Part shown: piece after piece, positions 38,201 through 50,440 of the stretch
Numbering within the stretch: position 1 is the first letter of the stretch
How the letters are laid out: each line of letters starts with the position of its first letter
NCBI GenBank assembly: GCA_029961685.1
Contig: JARWKL010000011.1
Coordinates: 6,574,501-6,638,500 of the forward strand
Direction: 5' to 3'
Source: Aristolochia californica
Taxonomy: Eukaryota; Streptophyta; Magnoliopsida; Piperales; Aristolochiaceae
DNA: 64,000 bases
The notes under the pieces: generated by a model
The model's input: only the letters and a program-made list of their open reading frames with translations
Told to the model about the DNA's origin: nothing
Database searches by the model: none
Program-made: the position numbers and the translations under genes

Positions 38201-40707
38201 TCATCTACGATTAGTAAAGAAAAAGTTATTTGACATTTTTTGGATATAGGCCAGTGAGTACTAAATGATACGTTATGGTGTTTTTTGTTTATAGCTGTTT
38301 CTCTTTCACAGGAAAAGTTTCAATTGAAGGAAAAGTGGAACACAAGTTTGACATGAAGCCAAACAATGAAAATATGGAGGAGTATCGCAAACTCTGTCGT
38401 GAAAGAACCACTAAATCCATGATCAAAAGTAGACAAGTGCAGGTATATAATTTCCAGCTTATTATTTCCTACCGATGTTATTTTTGTTGCTTTTTTCCTC
38501 TGTTATGACTGGGTTAAGGCATGCATTTGAACAATTTCCTGACACAATTACTACTGGAATAGACTGCACCATATTCTGGAACCTTTCTGAAAATAAAAAA
38601 GATAAACATTATCTAGACTTTTTAGGATGAATATCAATTTGAAAATAAACTGTGCTGGTTTTCTTTTTAGTTCAAATCCTGGGCAAGAATTTTTATGGTT
38701 TACAAAATCATTTTTCTCCTGAGCAATTTGTGACCTCTGTATCTAGAGCAAGGCACTAGGGCTAGCAGGGAACAAATTCAAGGCCCAAAGTGAAAGTCGG
38801 TTTACTTATAACTACTTGTAGTATGATTCCTGAAAATGAAAATCATGTTTTGCAATATTTAAGCAAGTTTTTGTACTTAAAAAAAATTAACTACTTTTTT
38901 TTTTTTAAAAAACTTGTATCTGTTTGTTCTTACTTTATTCATACTATTCAAGGTAATTAGCAATGACCATGGAGCACATATGAGGCCAATGCCAGGAATG
39001 GTTGGATCAATGGCATCCGGTTCAAAGGTACTGGGTTATCCTTTCTTGTTTAGACATTGTCATCTGTACCAAAAGAAATAAAGAAGAAGATGATGCACAT
39101 TTCCTTTTTCAGTATTGACTAGCTAAGGAGTCTTTATGTTTAGCATATTTGTTTGAACCTATAAGCTTTACCTCTTACAGAATGATCCAATGATAACCTC
39201 CTTAAATGTAATTTTTGGCATTTAAAAAACTTGTTGAAGGGAGAAGTTTCAAGCTAATAATTTGTGATATAATCAACTGATTTTTGAATTTTATTGCTAT
39301 GTTTGTCAGGATAAGAAAAAAGGAACACCTCTAAAGGGAGCCGACTTGAAAAGAACAAGGCGTGAACGTGGAGAACTGGAGGATATCATGTTTAAGCTTT
39401 TTGAAAGGCAGCCAAATTGGGCACTGAAGCAATTAGTGACAGAGACAGATCAACCTGCAGTACGTTCATCAATCCATTGTTACTTTCTGTCTGCAATTAT
39501 ATTATTTCCAATGGAAATAGTATGCTATATTTGAAAGGGAAACTGGTTCTTACAAAGAAATTCATGGCAGATGAGGATTAAATTTTAGAATATTTTGAGA
39601 ACAGCCTAGATCAAGGAAGCGTAGTTATAAGATTTGGATTGGAACCACTGGCTGAACTAGGTCAAACGAGGCCAGAAGGCTTGACAACCTAGAAATTTTT
39701 TAGAGTATCCAAAACGCCTATCAGGCTTGTTTTGTTTCACCTGTGACCCATTAGCTTACTGGGTTTGATTGGGTTTCTGGGTGTTCTGGTTAACTTTGAC
39801 ATGTTTTTTTTCTTTACTTCGAGTTCCAAGTCTTGGAGACTGTTTCAGTTTAGGTTACTCCATCTAAAGAAGATTCCCTCCCAGTAATTATAAATTCTAT
39901 AATTTGTTAGGACCAGTAGATATATTTAATCTGCTTGAAGATTCCTGCCCATCTTCAAAGCCATAAGGTCAATATTTACCAATGTATGGTATTATTTGAG
40001 TCTCCATGTATAATATCTTCATAGCCCTGTCCCTACCATGTTGGTGATGGCTACATGAAGTTTTTCATTTAGAAAAAGGTGTGAATTTATTAAAGATAGA
40101 GGGAGTGGAATGATATCTACATGAATATCATTGTCTCTATTCTTCTCTAGTTTTCCTCTATTACTAATCTCTTCCATAACCAGAAGTGCCAAAAGTCATG
40201 TTTCATCCCAAGCGTGAGGCTGCTTAGATGATTATGTTTCCTTTGCTTTAAGCTAGTGTTATGCATCCTGCAAAGAGAAGATGATAATTTTGTAAGATTA
40301 ACTAACTGTAGCTACCATTTTCTCTTTCCCTTTGAAGACCCACGTCTGAATATCACTGGTCTCAGCTGTTTTGAATCTTATCTCTTTTATTTTGCTCATG
40401 TTTCAAGGGAAAAGAAAAAAGCTCCACTATTGTGGTTAATGTGGTTTTTTTTTTGGATCAAGAGGGAGCATTCGGCAGATTTATTTTATTTAAGAGGGAG
40501 CAGTGTAGAAGAATGTTTGGCAATAGATTGGTAACTTTTGTTGTTATGTGGCAGCTAATTATTCAACTTGGTCTTTCTTTCTTGCAGCAATTTCTGAAAG
40601 AGATACTAAATGATCTGTGTGTGTACAACAAGAGGGGAACAAATCAAGGAACCTACGAGCTTAAGCCAGAATACAAGAAATCCAACGAAGACACCAATCA
40701 AGAGTAG
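34466..40707 (+). CDS. GTF2F2: Transcription initiation factor TFIIF subunit beta (RAP30)
   Basis: Six exons with GT..AG borders and consistent phases: 34466-34648, 35581-35692, 38312-38442, 38953-39027, 39310-39459, 40588-40707 (TAG), encoding 256 residues, close to the usual plant length. The product pairs with TFIIF-alpha, binds RNA polymerase II and brings it to the promoter; nuclear. N-terminal dimerisation domain, about residues 1-130: SKAERSVWLMKCPLVVSKSW, then GKVSIEGKVEHKFDMKP. A Gly/Met-rich linker (exon 4) follows. C-terminal winged-helix DNA-binding domain, about 185-250: RRERGELEDIMFKLFERQPN, LKQLVTETDQPA, FLKEILNDLCVYNKRG, YELKPEYK. The ATG is the first after the acceptor at 34455. 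Intron 2 carries TRIM and LINE insertions, apparently tolerated. Confidence 0.95.
35214..35293. repeat. CT microsatellite, TFIIF-beta intron 1
   Basis: About 19 uninterrupted CT units (35214-35251) followed by imperfect CTCTAT/CTAT repeats to 35293. Confidence 0.95.
36183..36460 (-). mobile_element. Degenerate TRIM-like element in TFIIF-beta intron 2
   Basis: Bounded by TGTTAAAGTTGG and CCCACTAACA; contains CCTAAAAT and CTCAAAATGACTAGC pieces and CTAATACCATA, which echo the LTR and primer-site complement of the intact TRIM at 37082-37466. Probably a diverged relative; LTR limits unclear. Confidence 0.4.
37082..37466 (-). mobile_element. Intact TRIM element in TFIIF-beta intron 2
   Basis: Two 119-bp direct LTRs, 37082-37200 and 37348-37466, from TGTTAAATTGGG to CTTAACA, differing at a handful of sites. 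The 147-bp internal part starts CTCCCCCTCACGTG (a - strand polypurine tract next to the 37200 LTR) and ends GTGTTATGATACCA (complement of a TGGTATCATAAC primer site next to the 37348 LTR), so the element reads on the - strand. A perfect target duplication AAAGT sits at 37077-37081 and 37467-37471. No coding capacity, as expected of TRIMs. Confidence 0.92.
37617..37990 (-). mobile_element. LINE 3' fragment in TFIIF-beta intron 2
   Basis: T-run at 37617-37629, then on the - strand an RNase H piece (LIVKGDYKTAISWV) followed by LINE 3' sequence; an internal A-run near 37670-37683 suggests rearrangement or a second tail. 5'-truncated and frameshifted. Confidence 0.6.
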
Positions 40708-40886
40708 CTGAGATGGTCCCTAAAACCCACATAAATGTGTTTATACAGTATATCATTAGCTTCAATACAGGTGACCGAAAGCCTTCTTTTGAAGAGACTT
40801 TTTTTTTTAGTAGGAAAGGAGGTTGAGAAATCACGTAGTGAAAACTCTTGTAAATGGGTGAGAAGCCTGTAAGAGAGAAACTAGGT

Positions 40887-42290
40887 TGTAACACCCAAAA
40901 TCCTGTTTTGATGTATAAGCGAGTTAATATTGACAATATTATAAACCGTAAGATAACCTATAAATAAATATTTTTAATGAAGGATTAAAATGTAAAAATG
41001 TAAAAAAAAATATTTGTCAACTTTCATTTATTTAATTTTAATTTTAATTTTATTATTTTATAAATAGTAAATATTTATTTTTAATTTATATTAATTATTT
41101 CAGATTATTTGATTTTCTGCTTATTTAATGTTTTTTATTTATTTCATTTATTTATAATTTTCTTACTTCATTTAGTAGTTTAAGTTACTATTAAACATTT
41201 ATTACTTTATCATTATAACTATTTACTATTTAATAGTAAAAGTAAATAATAATTTTATTTTCATATTTATTTTACAAAATATTTATTTCTGTTTTTATTT
41301 TGAGATAATATAAAATGTAAAAAAATATTTCCTAAAAAATTAATTACTTATTATATAACACAAATTAATATATGTTATCAAATATTATTAAAAAATAAAT
41401 TTATCTATTCAAGTTTTATTATTTATTTAATATTTTTATTGCCTATTTTAATTTACTACTTTAAAGTTTTAGTTAAATTTAGTAGTCAATATTCTTATTT
41501 TTTTACTTATGTTTAATTATTTTATTTTCTCAATTAGTGATTCATATTTTCCTTTCAAAAATAAGTTTTAATTTAATTTAGGTGAATTATGTTATTTTAT
41601 GAATTTTAATATTTATATTTACTAGTTCTACAAGTGGTGTTATTTTCTTGACATATTGTATGTTGTATGCATTTTTATAGCCTTTTTAATATTTCCATTA
41701 TCACCTTTTGATCATTTATTTTTTAGATTTTTTTTTATAGTATTTAAAAAAAATAAAAAAATAACTCTTTTCCTTATTAAATTTTCTTTATCCATTTCCT
41801 TTATTGTATTTTCATTATCTCCTCATTTATTATGATTTAACATATGCACAGAAAAAATACCTTGCACTCTAGTAGCAACAATTTCTTTTTAAAAAAAATC
41901 ACCTTTATTAGCAAACAAAAGTGAACTAGAGAAAATCAAGAAGAGTTCGAGAATTAAAATTGTAAAATCATTTATATCACATTAGGAAAGAAGTTCAACT
42001 CTCCTACTCAATCTAGAGTTTAAGACTTCAGCTTGCAATGAAAAAGATTATTGGTCGTCAATCTTCTTTTACTGAAAAATTCTTCATAGATGTAAAATCT
42101 TTTTTTTTTTTCCCCTTCAAGTTGAGATAAAAAGGACGTAGAGACCCAATATGAACAAAACATAATATGGGAGTTTTGAGTTTGATTAATAAATCGAATA
42201 AACTTATTTGGTATCATAGGTTGGATTTATCCAAATCATAAAAAAATCCAATAAGTTTGCTAGATTCTTTTCAAATACCTAATAAACAGG
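40887..42290 (+). other. Very AT-rich interval, possible old LTR
   Basis: Begins with TGTAACACCCAAAATCC at 40887, about 180 bp after the TFIIF-beta stop; this is a common LTR start in plant Ty3 elements. The following ~900 bp is almost entirely A/T. No gene or clear LTR end. Could also be simple AT-rich 3' flank. Confidence 0.35.
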
Positions 42291-42295
42291 GTTGT

Positions 42296-42396
42296 TGTTG
42301 GAATATTTGTTTGTATCGATCGGGCCAGTCCTTGTATAAGATCTGTGGGGTTGCTTTCCTAATAGGTTCGAGCCTTTTAGCCCAATGATTTCAACA
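42296..42396 (+). repeat. TRIM LTR 1 of the composite
   Basis: 101 bp, TGTTGGAATATTTG to TTTCAACA, followed at once by TGGTATCAGAG. About 10 substitutions from the equal-length copy at 45538-45638. Confidence 0.9.
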
Positions 42397-42496
42397 TGGT
42401 ATCAGAGTAGGTTGGTTTCGAGTTCGAATCCCGCTTCCCCCTGAAGGCCGCGAATTTGGCCACTGAATTTCCACGGGTAATCCCCGTGCGGGGGAG
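42397..42496 (+). mobile_element. TRIM internal domain 1
   Basis: 100 bp from primer site TGGTATCAGAG to polypurine tract GTGCGGGGGAG. Includes GAGTTCGAATCCCGC, which resembles a tRNA gene B box. No coding capacity. Matches 45434-45537. Confidence 0.85.
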
Positions 42497-42594
42497 TGTG
42501 GAACCGTATTTGTATCGCTTGGGCCAGTCCTTATATAAGGTCCTGTTGCGCCTCTCACTAATGCCTCAAGGTTTTAGCATAATTGGTTTCAACA
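42497..42594 (+). repeat. TRIM LTR 2 of the composite (most diverged)
   Basis: 98 bp, TGTGGAACCG to TTTCAACA. Lines up with the other two TRIM LTRs but differs more, including the start and the TTATATAAGG segment. Confidence 0.85.
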
Positions 42595-42606
42595 TGGTAT
42601 CAGAGC

Positions 42607-45211
42607 ATTTCAGAAGATACACTAGAATGACTTGGGTATCTCTGCTTATACAAAAGAGTGATGTGTGTCTAGCATTTCAGAAATTTCACACAATGATACA
42701 AACTCAATACCAAAAGCAGATTCGTGTTTTGCAATCTGACAATGTTACTGAGTTTGTTAATGCTTCTCTAGAAAATTTTCTGACCACTCATGGAATTCGT
42801 CTTCAGACTTCTTGCACCTATACTCCCCAACATAATGGATTAGCAGAAAGAAATAATAGACAACTTTTGGAAGTAGTACGTGCCTCTCTCTTTGGCATGA
42901 ACATGCCTCGATTTTATTGGGGCGAAACTGTCCAATCTGCTGCCTACCTCATCAATCGAACACCTTCTAGAGTACTAGATTTTCAAACTCCTTTACGCAA
43001 GCTGCAATCCCTGATTTCAATTCCCCATATTCCGAATTTTGAACCCCGAATTTTTGGGTGTACCGCATATGTTCATATCCCAGAGATCTTGCGAAATAAA
43101 CTTGATCCATGTGCCAAACGATGTGTATTTGTTGGCTACTCTGAATTTCAAAAAGGATATCGGTGTTATGATCCACACACCAACAAGCTCCATGTGACTC
43201 TAGATGTCTCCTTCCATGAATCAGTACCTTATTATTCAGGGGGAGAGTTCAAGTGAAGAGAATGTTCCACAAGAAAATAGCGGAGGTACTAAGTTTATTG
43301 AGTTAGAAGCGGTGAATGAATTTTTCAAGTGTCATGATGTGCAACAAGACTGTGATTCAGTAATTTCTCCTAAAGAACCCCCAGAGTTGCCCCCGTCTGC
43401 ACCAACAACTGAAGAATCAACCCAGGATGTTTCTCCTCAGGTAAATACGAATCTTGTGTTTGATGAGTCTAATGAAACATGTCTTCCTACAAAAAATATA
43501 CCCCTAGATATCCACAAAGATTGAATAGGGGAATTCCAAAAAAACAGTATGAACCTGATCTTGAAGCCAAGACCAAATACTTAATCAATAACTATGTGTC
43601 CTCCCATAGGTTGACTAAATCGTATGCATTTACTGTTGATCAATTATCCAGGGTTTCTATTCCTAGTAATGTGTAGGATGCATTAACTGATAAAAAATGG
43701 AAAAAGCGATGAACGAAGAGATGGAGGCTCTACAAAAAAAATATCACGTGGGAACTTGTTAGCCAACCTAAAGGAGTAAAAATAATTGGATGTTGATGGG
43801 TGTTCACATTGAAACTCAAACCGGATGGAAGTATTGACAGATATATAAAGCTCGACTAGTTGCAAAGGGATATACGCAAAGGTATGGGATAGACTATCAG
43901 GATACTTTTGCACCAGTAGCTAAGATCAATGCAATTCACATTCTTATATCTATAGTAGCAAATCGAGACTGGCCTCTGCAACAATTTGACGTTAAAATTG
44001 TCTTCCTCAATGGAGACTTAGAAGAAGAAGTATACATGGAGCTACCACCTAGCGTAAAAAGTGGTTCTTTGTGTCAAGGTGAAGCATGTAAATTGAAGAA
44101 GTCATTGTACGAGCTGAAACAGTCACCTAGAGCATGGTTTGGGAGATTCTCAGCTACAATGAAGGAGTTTGGTTATAAAAAAAGTAACTCAGATCATACT
44201 TTGTTTATAAAACGCAAAGAAGGAAATGTAACAACTTTAATTGTATATGTTGATGATATGGTCGTGACAGGAGATGACTCAGGTGAAATGCAAGCTTTAC
44301 AGGAGTATTTAGCCACTAAATTTGAAATGAAGGATCTCGGACAACTTAAATATTTTTTGGGAATTGAGGTTGTAAGATCGAAACATGGAGTCTTCCTTTC
44401 ACAGCGAAAATATGTGTTAGATCTTTTAGTCGAAACCGGAATGCTTGACTATAAACCAATAGAGACACACATGGAAATGCATCATAAACTCGGAATTCTT
44501 CCTGATCAAATCCCAGCAGACAAAGGGCATTTTCAACGATTAGTTGGAAGATTAATCTACCTATCACACACAAGGCCAGATGTAGCATATGCGGTAAGCG
44601 TTGTGAGTCAGTTCATGCATGCACCAAGTGAAGAACGTATGGAAATTGTTTATCAGATCTTGAGATACTTAAAGAGTGCTCCAGGAAAAATGTTTGTTAT
44701 TATCAAAAAATGGTATCTCTAATATTGAAGGATATACAGATTCTAATTGGGCAGGTGATCAGACAACCAGAACATCCACGTCGGGTTACTTTACTTTTGT
44801 GGAAGGGAATCTGGTCACTTGGAAAAGCAAAACATAGAAGGTAGTATCAAGATCAAGTGCCGAAGCTGAATTTCGAGGCATGACTCATGGTGTATGCGAG
44901 TTGTTATGGATAAAGAATATACTGAAGGACTTAGGGATTGAATACGCCAAACCGATGAATCTCCACTGTGATAACAAGGCAACCATCGCAAATTGCACAT
45001 AATCCAGTTCAACATGATCGCACTAAACATGTTGAAGTTGATCGTCATTTCATCAAAGATAACCTCGTTGCAAAGATCATACAATTCCCCTTCATTCAAT
45101 CGGAGAGTCAGCTGGCTGATATGCTCACGAAGGCAGTATCAGGGAAGGCATTTCATGGTATAATTGACAAGTTGGGCATGACCGATATCTATGCACCAAC
45201 TTAAGGGGGAG
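42607..45211 (+). pseudogene. Copia pol pseudogene: integrase, RT, RNase H
   Basis: Begins in the middle of the integrase core: 42607-43256 is open and includes VLQSDN, then YTPQHNGLAERNNRQLLE and the late catalytic Glu region; gag, protease and the front of integrase are absent. RT follows with frameshifts and stops (43560-44030), then an open part at 44036-44722 with KKSLYELKQSPRAWF and the catalytic YVDDMVV. RNase H (44725-45205) has GYTDSNWAG, an internal stop, and ends LADMLTKAV. A polypurine tract TTAAGGGGGAG closes it at 45211. Inactive. Confidence 0.9.
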
Positions 45212-45433
45212 TGTTTGCAAGCCTGCAATGAGCTGTTTGTAAATTGATTAACGAGATTGTAGGAAACGGATTGTTTCCTTGATCCTGTAATTTTATTCCT
45301 TGATTTTAAGATCTAAATTGATCCTAAAATCAGCATGTAATGTATTATAAATTGCCTCCTAAACGGAGAAGAATAGATCATCGAAAAATCATTCTTTGAA
45401 TCTCTGTTTTGTTTTCGGTTTCTTTGGTTAACA
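45212..45433 (+). repeat. Copia LTR inside the composite
   Basis: 222 bp, TGTTTGCAAGCC to GGTTAACA, placed directly after the pol polypurine tract as a 3' LTR should be. Includes a TTATAAATTGCC TATA-like element. It is followed at once by a primer site TGGTATCAGAGC belonging to a TRIM internal domain. Its partner 5' LTR is missing. Confidence 0.85.
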
Positions 45434-45537
45434 TGGTATCAGAGCAGGTTGGTCCCAAGTTCGAGTCCTGCTCCCACATAATTTTGTCCCAAGTATTTCT
45501 GGTGAATTTGTCCACGGGTTTTCCCCGTGCGGGGGAG
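45434..45537 (+). mobile_element. TRIM internal domain 2
   Basis: 104 bp from TGGTATCAGAGC to GTGCGGGGGAG, homologous to 42397-42496, with AAGTTCGAGTCCTGC as the B-box-like segment. Confidence 0.85.
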
Positions 45538-45638
45538 TGTTGGAATATTTGTTTGTATCGACCTGGCTAATCCTTGTATAAGATCCGTGGGGTTGTTTTC
45601 CGAATAGGTTCGAGCCTTTTAGCACAATGGTTTGAACA
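45538..45638 (+). repeat. TRIM LTR 3 of the composite
   Basis: 101 bp, TGTTGGAATATTTG to TTTGAACA, closing the element immediately before the GTTGT target duplication. Confidence 0.9.
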
Positions 45639-45739
45639 GTTGTAATAGAATGATATACAGGTGTGGAGAATTTGTTAACTTTACAATGACTCTCTAATGA
45701 AACTCATAATAGGGAATATGAATGTTAATTAAGCAATTA

Positions 45740-46060
45740 CTTCGCTAAGAGTCTGTTTGGAACCGATAGAAAAGAAAAAAAATGTGAAAGAAAATAATTT
45801 GTTGTGGTTTGGCAGCAGAAAATCATTGAGAGAAAAAAAATAATAAGAGAGAATAATTTTCTCTCACAAAAGATGGAATATAGAGAGAAAAGAAAAGAAA
45901 AGAAATAGAAACTAGGGAGAAAATGTTAATAATCAAAATTTTAAAATCCTATTATTTTTTTCCACGTATATCCAAACAAGAAAAAAACTATATTTCTCTT
46001 CCATTTTCTCTCTCATTTTCTATGGACATCCAGACAAAGATAGTGTAAATAAAAAGGATA
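45740..46060. repeat. MITE-like dispersed repeat
   Basis: Starts GTCTGTTTGGAACC and later carries ATATCCAAACAAG and CATCCAGACAAAG around AGAGAAAA/TTTTCTCT runs that can fold back. Similar blocks lie near 13700 and 25600. Exact ends not fixed. Confidence 0.4.
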
Positions 46061-46657
46061 AAAAAAAAGTTATCTATTGTTCCAATACGAAAGTATAACA
46101 CAAACAAATCAAGCTTATCACTTAATTTTAATTTTTATTATTTATAATATAAAAACAAACATCAAGTCTAAACAAAGAGAATCTTTTTAATAAGGCGATT
46201 TTATTAATTAAAGAAAAAATAATTTTCTCATAATCTTATTTTCTTGTAGCAGCAACAAACAATCCTGAAAAACAAAGAATTGCTTAAAAGAGATATTTGA
46301 GAATGTGACTCATAACAGAGAGAGTGGCTTCCTTCAGGTGTCGTTAAGGGTTTAGGGTTTAAGGTTTAGAATGAAGTGTAAACTTTCGTATCCTTCGATA
46401 TTACACCAATCATTATGAGAGTGTAACAAAAGTCACACTTGGGTGGGCCACTATAATTCATTGATGAAGTTGATTGGAAGCATTTTATGAGCCATTCGTA
46501 ACCAATGGAAGGAGTATGTCCCGCCGTGCTTAAATCTCGAAATGAGATTGTTATTTAAATCTCCAAATTTTTTGTGGAAGATGGATTACCCACGTGAAGT
46601 TGAAGATGATCGGGGGGAGAGTCCAGATAAACACGACTAATTCAATACGAAAAATTA

Positions 46658-46783
46658 TTTGGTGCGAAACATGTGAAATCTCAACTGTTCGATCATGATT
46701 GAATAGTGGAGTCGGATGACTGAAATAGCCGTTGATTGTGATCGAATCGTTGAGATAGTTGGTTTACATATTTCACACCAGAC
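46658..46783. repeat. Foldback (inverted repeat) upstream of the protease gene
   Basis: Left arm with TTTGGTGCGAAACATGTGAA and CTGTTCGATCATGATTG; right arm with the imperfect reverse complement (GATTGTGATCGAATCG, TACATATTTCACACCAGAC). Arms about 45 bp with a short centre. Likely a small MITE. Confidence 0.65.
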
Positions 46784-47219
46784 GGTTTTTTGTACCGGAT
46801 CAGTGCTCTCCGATAAAAAAATAAAAAAATAATAAAAAAATTTAAAAAATTACTGGAGAAGAGTGAAGGAAAAGATCCTCTCTTGCGGCTTCATTAGTCG
46901 CTTTATGGGCAAGAAAATGGGGGAAACGGAAGCAACTAAAAGTCGGTTCCGTATTCCCTCATCTCTCTGCTTTTTTGTCGCTTTTTCAGTTTCTTACGTT
47001 TTTTTACTGCTCTCGTAGACCTGACGTCAATACCGCTACAAGCACCCATTATGAGAGGCCCGTGAGATTAACAACGACTGAACCTCATAAGTCATACCTT
47101 CCTTATTTCTCTGCGTCTCACAGTAATCTTCTCGTTATAAACTTTCTGCCGATCCTGACTTGGACTGCTGCTTGCACGCCAGTGTAAACAAATGACAAAA
47201 AAGGAAAAAAAGAGAAGTT

Positions 47220-47290
47220 ACGTGGCATGATTCCATTCGTCAAAACCAACCAACACCCTTATATGAGGCTGACCAGTAGAGGATGCCCAA
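47220..47290 (+). promoter_or_regulatory. Putative RD19-like promoter: ABRE core and TATA-like box
   Basis: ACGTGGC at 47220-47226 is an abscisic-acid response element core; TTATATG at about 47259-47265 is a weak TATA-like box 60 bp before the ATG. RD19 genes of other plants are drought-induced, so this fits, but it is prediction only. Confidence 0.35.
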
Positions 47291-47326
47291 ATATCCTCTC
47301 TTGCTTCTTCTCTCCCAACCCCTGCC

Positions 47327-50440
<3,114 letters not shown>

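Larger units (their letters stand above)
42296..45638 (+). mobile_element. Composite TRIM/Copia element with target duplication
   Basis: Order: TRIM LTR (42296-42396), TRIM internal (42397-42496), TRIM LTR (42497-42594), primer site TGGTATCAGAGC (42595-42606), Copia integrase-RT-RNase H, polypurine tract, Copia LTR (45212-45433), primer site again, TRIM internal (45434-45537), TRIM LTR (45538-45638). The whole is flanked by GTTGT at 42291-42295 and 45639-45643, a perfect 5-bp target duplication. So the outer boundaries behave as one integrated unit. Confidence 0.85.

Noticed and set aside
42397..42435. Possible tRNA gene (B-box-like GTTCGAATCC)
   Set aside because: No cloverleaf can be drawn; the sequence is the primer site plus TRIM internal domain, present twice.
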